Shown here: in pieces, positions 49,101-58,255 of the stretch
Position numbering within the stretch: position 1 is the stretch's first letter
How the letters are laid out: every line of letters starts with the position of its first letter
Source of the DNA: Streptantibioticus cattleyicolor NRRL 8057 = DSM 46488
GTDB lineage: Bacteria > Actinomycetota > Actinomycetes > Streptomycetales > Streptomycetaceae
NCBI RefSeq assembly: GCF_000240165.1
Contig: NC_017585.1
Coordinates: 1,116,001 to 1,180,000, forward strand
DNA length: 64,000 bases
Reading direction: 5' to 3'
Program-made: the position numbers and the translations under genes
The notes under the pieces: generated by a model
The model's database searches: none
Seen by the model: only the letters and a program-made list of their open reading frames with translations
What the model was told of the DNA's origin: nothing

Positions 49101-50123
49101 ACCGGACTCGGCCTGTCCATCAGCCGGGAGATCGCCCAGCTCCTCGGCGGCGCCATCACCGCCGAGAGCACCCTGGGCCGCGGCAGTGTCTTCACCCTCT
49201 ACCTGCCGGTGCGCCACCCCGACGAGCCGCGCCACCGCTCCGCCGTCGCCGTGGCCCGCGACGAACGGCGGCTGCTGGTGGTCGAGGACCGGCCCCGCGG
49301 ACTGCTCTCGCTGGTCGCCGAGAGCGCCGTCGGCGAACTGCCGGGCGCCACCGCGGCCGACGGCACCGTACGGGTGGCCACCGCGGTCGGCGCCGAGGAG
49401 GCCGTCGCCCTCCTGGGCGGCACCCCGCACCATTGCGTGGTGCTCGCCCTCGACATGACCGAGGACGGCGCGTTCCGCTTCCTGGACGCCTGGCACACCG
49501 CGCCCGCGCTGCACACCGTCCCCGTCCTCGCCCACCACAACCACCGGCTCACCCCGTTCCAGGAACGCATGCTCGCCGCCTACGCCGAGCAGGGGCCGCT
49601 GGAACTCCTCGCCAGCCTCGACGAGTTGCGAGAACGCATCACCTTGCACCTGACCGCCGAGGGCCCGGCCGACGTACTGCCGCTGGCCCGCCCCGCCCAC
49701 CGCCCGGTGGCCGGCCCCGCGCCCACGGACGGACGGCTGGCCGGGCGCACCGTCCTCGTCGTCGACGACGACGCCCGCAACCTCTTCGCGATCAGCGGCA
49801 TCCTGGAGACCCAGGGCATGCGCGTGCTCCACGCCGAGGACGGCCGCAAGGGCATCGAGGCGCTGCTGGCCAACAGGGACGTCGACCTGGTGCTGATGGA
49901 CGTGATGATGCCGGAGATGGACGGCTACGCCGCCACCGCCGCCATCCGCGCCATGCCCGAGTACGCCCGGCTGCCCATCATCGCCGTCACCGCCAAGGCG
50001 ATGCCCGGCGACCGGGAGAAGTCGCTGGCCTCCGGCGCCACCGCCTACGTGACCAAGCCGGTGGACGCCCGGGAACTGATCGACCGCATCCACCGCCTCC
50101 TCGTCCCGGCCGACCCCTCGTGA
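46161..50123 (+). CDS. Soluble hybrid histidine kinase with six HAMP repeats
   Basis: 1320 aa from ATG 46161, with GAGGGTGGG upstream. There is no membrane segment. Residues about 20-555 hold six HAMP units of about 92 aa (each with [10 protein letters not shown]-type start and VTRVAREVG linker). A GAF domain (about 557-700), a coiled coil (about 700-780), HisKA with SHELRTPLN (His791), and HATPase (about 900-1015; [19 protein letters not shown]) follow. The first receiver (about 1036-1165) has Ala where the phospho-Asp should be; the second has [13 protein letters not shown] (Asp1247). This is the layout of group III (Nik1-like) osmosensor kinases. It is coupled to the PP2C gene by GTGA. Confidence 0.9.
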   Translation: MTGATGTGDVTQGPAATAGTDGGHVGDVDLRQLLVGLTAVRDGDFSTRLPEGGAGLLGEIGTVFNGMVDQLSLFSSEVTRVAREVGSEGRLGGQAQVPAVGGAWRDLTDSVNFMAENLTTQVRSIAQVATAVARGDLTRKVAVDARGEILELKETINTMVDQLSSFADEVTRVAREVGTEGRLGGQADVKGVSGTWKALTESVNVMADNLTAQVRSIAQVTTAVARGDLTQKIRVDARGEILELKETINTMVDQLSSFADEVTRVAREVGTEGRLGGQADVKGVSGTWKDLTDNVNVMADNLTAQVRSIAQVATAVARGDLSQKITVEAKGEVAALAGVINTMVDTLSAFADEVTRVAREVGTEGILGGQARVPNVAGTWKDLTDNVNSMANNLTNQVRNIAQVTTAVAQGDLTRKIDVDARGEILALKTTINTMVDQLSSFAAEVTRVAREVGSEGRLGGQAEVEGVSGTWKRLTENVNELAGNLTRQVRAIAGVTSAVAEGDLTRSITVDASGEVADLKDNINAMVKSLRETTRANQEQDWLKTNLARITALMQGRRDLPAVAESVMDELTPLVDAQYGVFFLAEEDADGTVLRPIGRYGHPGGTGAPASFRLGQGLVGQAARSRRGIVVDDVPPGYATIISGLGHTDPTALAVLPIVAEDQVLGVIELASVHGFTPVHHTFLEQLMEAIGVNVNTIVANARTDELLAESQRLAGELQVRSEELQARQEELQRSNAELEEKAALLVRQNRDIETKNLEIEQARQELEARAQQLALASKYKSEFLANMSHELRTPLNSLLILAQLLAQNPARNLTPKQVEYAGVIHSAGSDLLQLINDILDLSKVEAGKMDVHLEPVSLARLLEYVEATFRPLTSQKGLRFAVTTQPSVPDELCTDDSRLRQVLRNLLSNAVKFTESGEVELRISTVADDGLPPGCHGHGPAVAFQVRDTGIGIAEHNLESVFGAFQQADGTTSRKYGGTGLGLSISREIAQLLGGAITAESTLGRGSVFTLYLPVRHPDEPRHRSAVAVARDERRLLVVEDRPRGLLSLVAESAVGELPGATAADGTVRVATAVGAEEAVALLGGTPHHCVVLALDMTEDGAFRFLDAWHTAPALHTVPVLAHHNHRLTPFQERMLAAYAEQGPLELLASLDELRERITLHLTAEGPADVLPLARPAHRPVAGPAPTDGRLAGRTVLVVDDDARNLFAISGILETQGMRVLHAEDGRKGIEALLANRDVDLVLMDVMMPEMDGYAATAAIRAMPEYARLPIIAVTAKAMPGDREKSLASGATAYVTKPVDARELIDRIHRLLVPADPS
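46590..47026 (+). repeat. Near-identical HAMP-coding DNA repeats (276-bp period)
   Basis: About 160 bp at 46590-46750 recur at 46866-47026 with only about three to six differences by eye, although the other HAMP units differ freely at silent sites. This points to recent duplication or gene conversion inside the kinase gene. Confidence 0.7.
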
Positions 50124-52438
50124 CCGTTCCCGATCCGGCACCGCCGGACGACGGCCCGCCCCGCGCCACCGACCCCCTGGACCCCGGACCCGCCGACGAG
50201 GCCGCCCGGCTCGCCGCCACCGTCGAACGGCTGCGCGCGCGGCTGGCGGACGCCGAGTACGCCGCCGCCACGCACGCCCTGGCCGGGGTCGCCAAGGGCG
50301 TGCTGATGGAACGCCTGGGGTGCGACCAGGCCGAGGCCACCCGGCAGTTGGAGCGGCTGGCCCGGGAGAGCGGGCTGCCGCCGGCCGAGTTGTGCGCCGA
50401 CATCGTCGGCCACTCCGCCGTACCCCCGCAGGCCCCGGCCCGCGGCGCCGGCGCGCTGCGGACCGCCGAGGCCGGGATGCTCGCCGCCGACGACACCCGG
50501 GCCGCCGCCCGCGTCCTGCTCGACCAGGCGCTGGCGCCGCTGGGCGCGGTGGCCGTCGCGGTGTGGGCCGCCGCCCCGGACGGCACGCTGACCCTCGCCG
50601 GGCAGGCCGGCTTCCCCGGCGCGGAGGAACACCGCTGGTGCCATGTGCCGCCCGGGGTGACCACGCTCGCCCGGCGGGCGCTGGACGAGCGGCGGGACGT
50701 CCGGGTCACCACGGCCACGGCCGAACCCACCATCGGGGCCGGGCAGTTCACCGCGGACGCCTGCCGGGTCGTGGTCCCGGCCGAGTACGCCGGGCGGCTT
50801 CTCGGCGTGCTGGAGGTGTGCTGGCCCGGCCCGGCCGGTCCGTTCCCGCCCGCCGTCCACCGCCAGCTCCGGGCCCTGGCCGAGGTGTGCGCCCACACCC
50901 TGACGACCGTCCCGGCGACGCCGTCCGCCCCGTCCGCCCGACCGGTCCCGGCCGAACTGGCCGCGCTCGCCGAGGCGTTGCCGGACCCCGCGCTGATCCT
51001 GCTGCCGCTGCTCGACGCGGACGGCACCGTCGCCGACTTCCGGATCGCCCACGCCAACGAACGCTTCACCGACCCCGCCGGCCGGCCCCGTACCGCCGTC
51101 ACCGGGCTGCCGCTGCTGGAGGCGTACCCCACGGCGGCGCGGGGCGGCGGCCTCTCCGAGGCGGCGCACCGGGTCTACGCCACCGGTGAGCCGCACCACG
51201 GCACCCGCGTGAGGCCGGCCGCACACGCCCCCACCCTCACCGCGGGCATCGGCCGAGTCGGCGAGGCCCTGCTGCTCACCTGGCGCCCCGAGGACGACAC
51301 CACCGCGCGGACGGCCCTGCTGGAGCACGCCCAACGCCTCGGCCGGATCGGCGGGTTCGAGGAGAATCTGATCACCGGCCGGATACTGTGGAACAGCCAG
51401 CTCCACGAGTTGTTCGGACTGGAGCCGACCGCCCCGCCGATACCGCTGACCCGGCTGCGCGACCACGCCCACCCCGACGACACGGTGGCCCTCTCCCGCT
51501 TCCTGCGCACCGTCCTCCACCACCAGCGGCCCGCCTCCACCGCCTTCCGGCTGCGCCGCGCGGACGGCGTGGTCCGCCACCTGCGGGTGGTCGCCGAACC
51601 GGTGGCCGACGGCGCCGGGCTGCCCACCGCCGTCCGCGGCGTCTGCCAGGACGTCTCCGCGCAGCACTGGACCGAGATCGCGCTCGCCGCCACCCGCGCC
51701 GAACTCGCCGACGCCGAACAGCGCTCCGCCGAGAGCGACCGGCTCGCCCTCCAGCTCCAGCGGGCCATCATGCCCCCCGAACCCGGCCCCAAGGAGGTCG
51801 CCGGCCTGGAGATCGTCGTACGGTACCGGCCCGCCCAGGCGGAACACCTGGTCGGCGGCGACTGGTACGACGCGGTGCGCCTGCCCGACGGCCGGGTGCT
51901 GCTGGCCGTCGGGGACGTCGCCGGCCACGGCATCGGCGCCGTCACCGGCATGGTGGCGCTGCGCAACGCGCTGCGCGGCCTCGCCGCCACCGGGGCCGGC
52001 CCGGCCCGGCTGCTCGGCTGGCTCAACTCCGTCACCCACCACCTCACCGAGCGGGTCACCGCCACCGCCGTCTGCGGTGTGTACCACCCCGGGCGCCAGG
52101 TGCTCACCTGGGCCCGGGCCGGCCATCTGCCGCCGCTGCTGGTACGCGACGGGGTGGCCACCGCGCTGCCCCGCGTCCCCGGCCTGCTGCTCGGCGCGGT
52201 CCCCCGGACCCGCTACCGCGAACACACCCTGGAACTGCGCTCCGGCGACACCCTGCTGATGTACACCGACGGCCTGATCGAACGGCGGGACCGCTCGGTC
52301 GACCACTCGCTGCGCCAACTCCTCGGCGCCGCCCAGCACCCCCGGCCCGGCCTCGCCGACCAGCTCGACCACCTGCTGCTGCACAGCAAGGCCGACACCG
52401 ACGACGACACCTGCCTGGTCGGCGTCCGCCTGCCCTGA
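50120..52438 (+). CDS. ANTAR-GAF-PAS-PAS-PP2C phosphatase (RsbU/SpoIIE type)
   Basis: 772 aa from GTG 50120 (GTGA overlap with the kinase). Residues about 33-96 look like an ANTAR unit: AAATHALAGVAKGVLMERLG and the ATRQLERLARESG helix. A GAF (about 120-265) and two PAS-like regions (about 282-390, 407-517) follow. The catalytic domain (about 546-772) carries QRAIMPPEPG, GGDWYDAV, GDVAGHGI, AGHLPPLL, LMYTDGLIE and a final DDDTCLVGVRL with the metal Asps. These phosphatases dephosphorylate STAS antagonists to free sigma factors. It probably acts on the neighbouring MEDS-STAS protein or a homologue. Confidence 0.88.
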   Translation: MTVPDPAPPDDGPPRATDPLDPGPADEAARLAATVERLRARLADAEYAAATHALAGVAKGVLMERLGCDQAEATRQLERLARESGLPPAELCADIVGHSAVPPQAPARGAGALRTAEAGMLAADDTRAAARVLLDQALAPLGAVAVAVWAAAPDGTLTLAGQAGFPGAEEHRWCHVPPGVTTLARRALDERRDVRVTTATAEPTIGAGQFTADACRVVVPAEYAGRLLGVLEVCWPGPAGPFPPAVHRQLRALAEVCAHTLTTVPATPSAPSARPVPAELAALAEALPDPALILLPLLDADGTVADFRIAHANERFTDPAGRPRTAVTGLPLLEAYPTAARGGGLSEAAHRVYATGEPHHGTRVRPAAHAPTLTAGIGRVGEALLLTWRPEDDTTARTALLEHAQRLGRIGGFEENLITGRILWNSQLHELFGLEPTAPPIPLTRLRDHAHPDDTVALSRFLRTVLHHQRPASTAFRLRRADGVVRHLRVVAEPVADGAGLPTAVRGVCQDVSAQHWTEIALAATRAELADAEQRSAESDRLALQLQRAIMPPEPGPKEVAGLEIVVRYRPAQAEHLVGGDWYDAVRLPDGRVLLAVGDVAGHGIGAVTGMVALRNALRGLAATGAGPARLLGWLNSVTHHLTERVTATAVCGVYHPGRQVLTWARAGHLPPLLVRDGVATALPRVPGLLLGAVPRTRYREHTLELRSGDTLLMYTDGLIERRDRSVDHSLRQLLGAAQHPRPGLADQLDHLLLHSKADTDDDTCLVGVRLP

Positions 52439-52453
52439 CCGCCTCCGCCGCCA

Positions 52454-52468
52454 CCGCCGTTTCGGCGG
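52454..52468 (+). terminator. Short hairpin after the PP2C gene
   Basis: CCGCCG, loop TTT, CGGCGG forms a perfect 6-bp stem 16 bp after the PP2C stop and is followed by a short CGTGTTT. It probably separates this operon from gadB. Confidence 0.45.
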
Positions 52469-52545
52469 CGTGTTTCGACCGTCACCGACGGGTACGTGTG
52501 CACGGTCCGCGCCGCCGCGGACCCGAGCTTAAGGAGTCACCGAGC

Positions 52546-53988
52546 ATGCCGCTGAAGCACCCGCACCACCAAGCGGACCACCCCGGCCACGGCAACCGGG
52601 ACATCGAGGTCAACCCCATCTTCGCCCGCGAGCCGCTGAGCGTCCCGCGCTACGCGCTGCCGTCCGGCGAGATGGAGCCGGAGACCGCCTACCAACTCGT
52701 CCACGACGAGCTGATGCTGGACGGCAACGCCCGCCTCAACCTGGCCACGTTCGTCTCCACCTGGGCCGAGCCGGCCGCGCTGCGGCTGATGTCCGAGTGC
52801 GCCGAGAAGAACATGATCGACAAGGACGAGTACCCGCAGACCGCGGAGCTGGAGAACCGCTGCGTCCACATGCTCGCCCGGCTGTGGCACGCGCCGGACC
52901 CGCGGCACGCGGTCGGCTGCTCGACCACCGGCTCCAGCGAGGCCGCCATGCTCGGCGGCCTGGCGCTCAAGCGCCGCTGGCAGCACCGCCGGCGCGCGGA
53001 GGGCAAGCCGGCCGACCGGCCCAACCTGGTGATGGGCGTCAACGTGCAGATCTGCTGGGAGAAGTTCGCCGACTACTTCGAGGTCGAACCGCGCTACGTC
53101 CCCATGGAGGGCGACCGCTTCCACCTGGACGCCCGCCACGCGGTGGAGCTGTGCGACGAGAACACCATCGGCGTCGTCGCCGTCCTCGGCTCCACCTTCG
53201 ACGGCTCCTACGAACCCGTCGCCGAGATCGCCGCCGCCCTCGACGACCTCCAGCGGCGCACCGGCCTGGACGTCCCCGTCCACGTCGACGGCGCCTCCGG
53301 CGGCATGATCGCCCCGTTCCTCGACCCCGACCTGGAGTGGGACTTCCGGCTGCCCCGGGTCGCCTCGATCAACACCTCCGGCCACAAGTACGGGCTGGTG
53401 ATGCCGGGCGTCGGCTGGGCGCTGTGGCGGGACGCCGACGCCCTCCCGGACGACCTGGTGTTCCATGTGAACTACCTCGGCGGCGACATGCCGACGTTCG
53501 CCCTGAACTTCTCCCGCCCCGGCGCCCAGGTGGTGGCCCAGTACTACAACTTCCTGCGGCTGGGGTTCGACGGCTACCGCCGCGTCCAGCAGACCTGCCG
53601 GGACGTCGCCACCTCCCTGGCCGCCCGGATCGCCGAGCTGGGCCCGTTCGAGCTGATCACCGACGGCAGCGACATCCCGGTCTTCGCCTTCCGGGTCCGC
53701 GACGAGGTCGACAACTTCACCGTCTTCGACGTCTCCGCCGCCCTGCGTGAACGCGGCTGGCTGGTGCCCGCCTACACCTTCCCCAAGAACCGCACCGACC
53801 TCGCCGTGCTGCGCATCGTGGTGCGCAACGGGTTCAGCCACGACCTCGCCGACCTCCTCCTGGCCGACCTGCGCCGGGTGCTGCCCCGGCTGGAGAAGCA
53901 ACCGGGGCCCTACCGCAGCGAGGAGGACGCCGGAGGCTTCGCACACGGCGCCGAGACCAAGAACCCGCGCCACCCCGGCCGCCATTGA
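52546..53988 (+). CDS. gadB: Glutamate decarboxylase
   Basis: 480 aa from ATG 52546, with AAGGAG ten bases upstream. It is a group II PLP decarboxylase: STTGSSEAAMLGGLALKRRW, HVDGASGGMIAPFLDP, and the Schiff-base lysine in NTSGHKYGLVMPGVGW. The C-terminus keeps the GAD-type PYRSEEDAGGFAHGA. Length and motifs match GadA/GadB, which convert glutamate to GABA and consume a proton. No GadC antiporter is nearby, so it may serve GABA metabolism or general stress rather than acid export. It follows the stress island. Confidence 0.93.
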   Translation: MPLKHPHHQADHPGHGNRDIEVNPIFAREPLSVPRYALPSGEMEPETAYQLVHDELMLDGNARLNLATFVSTWAEPAALRLMSECAEKNMIDKDEYPQTAELENRCVHMLARLWHAPDPRHAVGCSTTGSSEAAMLGGLALKRRWQHRRRAEGKPADRPNLVMGVNVQICWEKFADYFEVEPRYVPMEGDRFHLDARHAVELCDENTIGVVAVLGSTFDGSYEPVAEIAAALDDLQRRTGLDVPVHVDGASGGMIAPFLDPDLEWDFRLPRVASINTSGHKYGLVMPGVGWALWRDADALPDDLVFHVNYLGGDMPTFALNFSRPGAQVVAQYYNFLRLGFDGYRRVQQTCRDVATSLAARIAELGPFELITDGSDIPVFAFRVRDEVDNFTVFDVSAALRERGWLVPAYTFPKNRTDLAVLRIVVRNGFSHDLADLLLADLRRVLPRLEKQPGPYRSEEDAGGFAHGAETKNPRHPGRH

Positions 53989-54002
53989 GCCACCGGCGGC
54001 AC

Positions 54003-54049
54003 GGTCACGCCGCCGCGGCCGGTGTCACGCCGCGGCCGGCGGCGTGACC
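54003..54049. terminator. Bidirectional terminator between gadB and the DUF5133 gene
   Basis: GGTCACGCCGCC (54003-54014) is the exact complement of GGCGGCGTGACC (54038-54049). A competing perfect 10-bp stem, GTCACGCCGC/GCGGCGTGAC with loop GGCCG, lies at 54024-54048. It sits between two convergent stops and overlaps the end of the DUF5133 gene. Confidence 0.6.
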
Positions 54050-54270
54050 GGGCGGGCGGCGCCGGCCGGCGGGTCGGCGAGCAGCCGGCGCGCCACGGCC
54101 TTGGCCGCCCCCGGCTCGGTCGTGGCGGTGGACACGCACAACGTGTAGGCGGTGTCCTCCAGTTCGCGGCGCAGCTGCGGCGAGACCCGTTCGCCGGACC
54201 GGGCCCGGGCCTCCAGGCTCTCGTAACGATCGAGGAGCTTGCGCAGCACGACCGGGTGGGGCTTGAGCAC
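54025..54270 (-). CDS. DUF5133 small protein
   Basis: 81 aa from GTG 54270, with GGAG about ten bases upstream. The core LRKLLDRYESLEARA...RRELEDTAYTLCVSTATTE matches the family I recall as DUF5133, widespread in Streptomyces and of unknown function. It is helical and soluble. A longer ATG start at 54369 would add low-complexity residues and is rejected. Confidence 0.75.
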   Translation of the reverse strand: MLKPHPVVLRKLLDRYESLEARARSGERVSPQLRRELEDTAYTLCVSTATTEPGAAKAVARRLLADPPAGAARPVTPPAAA

Positions 54271-54457
54271 GTGTTCCACTCCTTCTCGTCGGGTGAACGG
54301 ACGGCGGGGCCAGGTCACACGGCGGCCCGGGGCCGTCGGCGGTGAGGGTGGACGCCTTCCGTCCGGCACCGGGTGCGAACGCCCACGGTGCGAACCGCGT
54401 CTACCCGCTCACGGACGTTCAAACCACCCCAGTGGTCAGCGTCACATCGGGTGCGTA

Positions 54458-55573
54458 TCACAGCGTTCCGGACGCGTCCTGGGTCCGCCGGACGCACTCG
54501 GCGACCACCTCGCGCAGGCTGCCGGTGCGCCGCAGGATCTCCCGTTGCACCCGGGCCCCGTTGCCCCGGCGGGCCAGCTCGTCCAGGCCCGCCGTGACGA
54601 ACTCCAGGTCGCCGTCGGCCGCCAGCGCCGCGCGGACGTGGTCGAGCAGGGCGTCCAGCACCTCCCCGGCGGGCGCGGGGCGCCGGGTGACCGGATGCAC
54701 CAGCGTGTCGTCGAGCCCGGAGCGCGCCGCCCGCCACGCCGCCAGCCGCAGCAGCGCCACCGGGTGGTCCGGCGGCGGCGTACCGTCGCGCCACTCCCGC
54801 GCCGCGGTCTCCACCAGACCCCGGGCGAGCGCCGCCACCAGGGCGGTGGTGGACGCGTCCAGCGGCACGTCGGCCACCCTGACCTCCACGGTCGGGTAGT
54901 TGCGGGAGAGCCGGGCGTCGAAGTAGACCATGCCCTCGTCCCGCAGCACCCCGGTGGCCAGCAGATCGTCCACCAGCCGGTGGTATCTCCCGGCGTCACC
55001 GAAGAGCTCCGCGGGCCCCGCCGACGGCCAACGCCCCCACACCCGGCTGCGGTAGCTGTGGTACGAGGTGTCACCGCCCTGCCACAACGGCGAGTTGGCG
55101 CTGAGCGCCAGCAGCACCGCCAGCCACGGCCGGATCCGGTCCAGGACGGCGACCCCCTCCTCGTCGGAGCCGACCGAGACGTGCACATGGCAGCCGCAGG
55201 TGAGCTGTTCCTGTGCGGTGAGGCCGAAGTGCTCCTCGATCCACCGGTAGCGTTCACCGGTGCCGAGCGCCGGGCCGGCCGGCAGCGGACTGGTGGCCAG
55301 CGCCGCCACGGTGGCCTGTGCCTTCTCGGCGTGCCGGGCGGCCTCGGCCCGGCAGCGCACGATCTCGGCGGCCAGTTCCCGCAGGTCCGTGCAGGGGTGG
55401 GTGGCGAACTCCAGTTGCTGTTCCTGGAGTTCGCGCTCGAAGGTGTCGCGCGCCTCGCTGCCGTCCCGGGCGGCGAGGGCGAGCACCGCGGCGGAGACCG
55501 CCCGCGGCTCGCCGGTCGCCGGATCCACCAGCAGCAGTTCCTCTTCCACCCCGACACTGCGCACCACGGTCAC
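54458..55573 (-). CDS. YbdK-type carboxylate-amine ligase (glutamate-cysteine ligase 2 family)
   Basis: 371 aa from GTG 55573; in-frame GTGs at 55567 and 55564 fit the GGGAAGGGG site equally well. Family marks are SVGVEEELLLVDPATGEP at the start, CGCHVHVSVGSDEEG in the middle and RNYPTVEVRVADVPLD. E. coli YbdK has weak gamma-glutamylcysteine synthetase activity; the actinomycete substrates are mostly unknown. It is probably monocistronic. An ergothioneine-type role is possible, but no egt genes adjoin. Confidence 0.87.
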   Translation of the reverse strand: MTVVRSVGVEEELLLVDPATGEPRAVSAAVLALAARDGSEARDTFERELQEQQLEFATHPCTDLRELAAEIVRCRAEAARHAEKAQATVAALATSPLPAGPALGTGERYRWIEEHFGLTAQEQLTCGCHVHVSVGSDEEGVAVLDRIRPWLAVLLALSANSPLWQGGDTSYHSYRSRVWGRWPSAGPAELFGDAGRYHRLVDDLLATGVLRDEGMVYFDARLSRNYPTVEVRVADVPLDASTTALVAALARGLVETAAREWRDGTPPPDHPVALLRLAAWRAARSGLDDTLVHPVTRRPAPAGEVLDALLDHVRAALAADGDLEFVTAGLDELARRGNGARVQREILRRTGSLREVVAECVRRTQDASGTL

Positions 55574-55657
55574 CCCTTCCCGAGCGTCCCCGGCCCGAAC
55601 CGTCCGGGGAACGCACGCCTGCCCGGGAACCCCGTGGGCAACCCCACCACGTACCGG

Positions 55658-56464
55658 TCAGATCCCGGTGGCCGCCATCACGACCAGCACCAGCACCAGC
55701 AGGGCCACGTAGGCCACCGAGTGGACGCGGTCCGGGACGCGGCCCACCACGCGCCGGGCCACCGCGATGGTGGGCAGCGATCCGCACCACAGCGCGGCGC
55801 AGGCCAGCAGGTCGACGTAGCCGAGGCGGCCCGGATGCGCCGGCACGTGCGGGGCGAGCGCGTACACCAGCGTGCCGGCCACCGCCACCGGCACGCTCAA
55901 CGGGTTGGCCATCGCGGTGGCGTCGGCCATCGGCAGCCCCCGGCGGCGCAGCAGCGGAACGGTCATGACACTGCCGCCCACCCCCAGGCACGAGGCGACC
56001 ACCCCGATCCCGACCCCGCCGAACGTGGTGGTGGACCGGCCGAGCGGCCTCGGACCCGAGCGGTCCGCGACCGACAGGAAACCCTTGCGCAGCACGCTGT
56101 CGGCGATGGTCACCAGCAGGTAGAGCGCGAACAGCACCCGCAGCGCGGTGCCGCCGATCGACGTGGCCGCGAACGACCCGGCCACCGCGCCCACCGCGAC
56201 GAACGCCACCAGCGGCCACACGTACTCCCGGCGCAGCCGCCCCTGGCGCCCCTGGGCCACGGTCGCCGTCACCGAGTTCACCAGCATCACCGCGGTCGAC
56301 GTCGCCACCGCCACATGCATCGCGTCCGCGCCGCGACCCGCCGTGACGGTCAGGAAACCGTAGACCACCGGCACCGTCACGAAGCCGCCGCCGAAGCCGA
56401 AGACCACCGTCGTGACACCGGTCAGGCAGCCGAAGAACAACAAGGTGAGGAACGAGATCAGCAC
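55658..56464 (-). CDS. TauE/SafE-family sulfite or anion exporter
   Basis: 268 aa from GTG 56464, without a clear ribosome site. About eight hydrophobic helices include two copies of the family repeat: FFGCLTGVTTVVFGFGGGFV and GVGIGVVASCLGVGGSVMTVP. TauE/SafE proteins move sulfite, sulfoacetate or other small anions across the membrane. It is divergent from an AraC regulator 91 bp away, which probably controls it. Confidence 0.87.
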   Translation of the reverse strand: MLISFLTLLFFGCLTGVTTVVFGFGGGFVTVPVVYGFLTVTAGRGADAMHVAVATSTAVMLVNSVTATVAQGRQGRLRREYVWPLVAFVAVGAVAGSFAATSIGGTALRVLFALYLLVTIADSVLRKGFLSVADRSGPRPLGRSTTTFGGVGIGVVASCLGVGGSVMTVPLLRRRGLPMADATAMANPLSVPVAVAGTLVYALAPHVPAHPGRLGYVDLLACAALWCGSLPTIAVARRVVGRVPDRVHSVAYVALLVLVLVVMAATGI

Positions 56465-56555
56465 CCGGTCGACGCTACGGGCGCCGACCGATGGCGGGCA
56501 ATCGATCCTTCGCCAGCTTCTTACGCGCAGCGGACAGAGCGCGTACGGTGGTGCC

Positions 56556-57350
56556 GTGCGCAACATCCCCCTCGCCGAGGTGGACGACCTCGACCGCGCC
56601 GTGCTGGCCATCGCCACCGACTACCCGCCCGAGCACTTCCTCCCGCGCCACGAGCACCGCCGGGCCCAGGTGCTCTACGCCGCCACCGGCGTCATGCGGG
56701 TGGAGACCACCGACGGCACCTGGACCGTCCCCACCGACCGCGCCGTCCTCATCCCGCCCGGCACCAGACACCAGGTCACCATGACCGGGGTGACCACGTG
56801 CAGCCTGTACATCGAGGCGGGCGCCGTGCCCTGGTTCCCCGCGCGCTGCCGGGTCGTCGAGGTCTCCGCCCTGCTGCGGGAACTGGTCCTCGAAGCGGTC
56901 GACATGGCACCCCGCTACCCCCCGCACGGCCGCGACGCGACCCTGGCCGCCCTCGTCCTCCACGAGCTGAGAAGCCTCGCGCCGCTCCCCCTGGACCTCC
57001 CGCTCCCCGCCGAACCACGGCTGCGCCGGCTGTGCGACGCCTTCCTGCGCGCCCCCGACATCCACGACCCGCCCGCCCGCTGGGCCGGCGCCCTCAACGT
57101 CAGCGAACGCACCCTGGGCCGGCTGTTCCACCGGGGCACCGGCCTGGGGTTCGCCCAGTGGCGGCAACGCGCCTGCGTCCTCCACGCCGTGCAGCGGCTG
57201 GCCGCCGGCGAACCCGTCGGCCGGCTGGCGGCCACCCTCGGCTACGAGAACCCCGCCGCCTTCACCGCCGCCTTCAAGACCGTCCTCGGCCGCCCGCCCT
57301 CCGCGTACAAGGCCCCCGAGCACCCCGTCGGCCGTGCCGCGCCCGGCTGA
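56556..57350 (+). CDS. AraC-family regulator with cupin sensor domain
   Basis: 264 aa from GTG 56556, possibly leaderless. The N-terminal cupin has FLPRHEHRRAQVLYAATGVM and LIPPGTRHQVTM. The C-terminal double helix-turn-helix (about 165-255) includes ALNVSERTLGRLFHRGTGLG, and the second HTH VGRLAATLGYENPAAFTAAF leads to LGRPPSAYK. It is divergent from the TauE exporter and likely regulates it. Confidence 0.88.
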   Translation: MRNIPLAEVDDLDRAVLAIATDYPPEHFLPRHEHRRAQVLYAATGVMRVETTDGTWTVPTDRAVLIPPGTRHQVTMTGVTTCSLYIEAGAVPWFPARCRVVEVSALLRELVLEAVDMAPRYPPHGRDATLAALVLHELRSLAPLPLDLPLPAEPRLRRLCDAFLRAPDIHDPPARWAGALNVSERTLGRLFHRGTGLGFAQWRQRACVLHAVQRLAAGEPVGRLAATLGYENPAAFTAAFKTVLGRPPSAYKAPEHPVGRAAPG

Positions 57351-57520
57351 CCCGGCACCAGGCCCGAACGTCCCCTCCGCACGGGCCCGTCGGCCCTGTG
57401 CCCGGCCCGCTCCCGTCCGCCATGGTGGGGCCACGGCACGACACCACCACCGAAGCGACCCGTTACCGTGACCCACCGGCGGCGCGGCAACGGGAACGAC
57501 CACCAGGAGGTGCACGTCGG

Positions 57521-58087
57521 ATGCGTAACCGCGGACCCCGGCCCGGCCGGGACGGCAACCCGCTGCGGCGCCCCGTCGACCGGGCCCGCGCCCGGCTCGC
57601 GCCGGCCACCGCGGCGGGCGGTGTGCTCGCCGCGGTCACCGCCGCCGTGGTCGCCGTCGCCGCCCACCGCGCCGGGACCGACGCCGCCCGCCGCACCGCC
57701 GCCCACCGCCACCAGGTCACCGCCATCACCCTCCCGGTGCCCGGGGCACCCCTCGCCGGCCACGTCCCCGTACCGGCCCGCTGGAGCTACCCCGCGGGAC
57801 ACCCGCACACCGGCCACGTCCGGGCCCTGGCCACCACCGCCGTCGGCACCCGGATCCCGCTGTGGGTCGACGACTCCGGCGACCCCGCCCCGCCCCCGCC
57901 GACCCCCGGCCGGATCACCGGGGAGGCCGTCGACGCCGCCCTGGCCGCCCTCACCGTCGCCGCGCTCGTCGGCACCTGTGTCCAGGCCGCCGTACGCCGC
58001 CACCTCGACGCCCGGGCCGCCGCCGGGTGGGCCCGCGACTGGGAACGCGTCGAGCCGCACTGGTCCGGCCGCTCCCGTTCGGCGTGA
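57521..58087 (+). CDS. Rv1733c-family membrane protein
   Basis: 188 aa from ATG 57521, with AGGAGGTG eight bases upstream. Two transmembrane helices (PATAAGGVLAAVTAAVVAVA and AALAALTVAALVGTCVQAAV) flank an external part with VRALATTAVGTRIPLWVDDSG. The end WARDWERVEPHWSGR matches the usual 'W-x-x-E-W-x-x-V-x-P-x-W' tail of this family. These proteins are common in actinomycetes, and their function is unknown. Confidence 0.75.
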   Translation: MRNRGPRPGRDGNPLRRPVDRARARLAPATAAGGVLAAVTAAVVAVAAHRAGTDAARRTAAHRHQVTAITLPVPGAPLAGHVPVPARWSYPAGHPHTGHVRALATTAVGTRIPLWVDDSGDPAPPPPTPGRITGEAVDAALAALTVAALVGTCVQAAVRRHLDARAAAGWARDWERVEPHWSGRSRSA

Positions 58088-58255
58088 CCGCGCCGACGCC
58101 CGCACGGCCCACCCCGACGGGGCCACCGGGGCGAAACACCGCGCCCGGCCCTTCCGCCTCCCGCCGGGCACCCGCACCGGACGCATAGCGTGAGCCGCCG
58201 TGCACCCAACCCCGCCACACGTGAGCCGCCGTACCGCGCCGTACCCCCGCACCGC

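Noticed and set aside
58190-58232. Direct repeat GTGAGCCGCCGT before hypF as an attachment or duplication site
   Set aside because: It is only 12 bp with no other mobile-element signs; it is more likely chance in GC-rich DNA.
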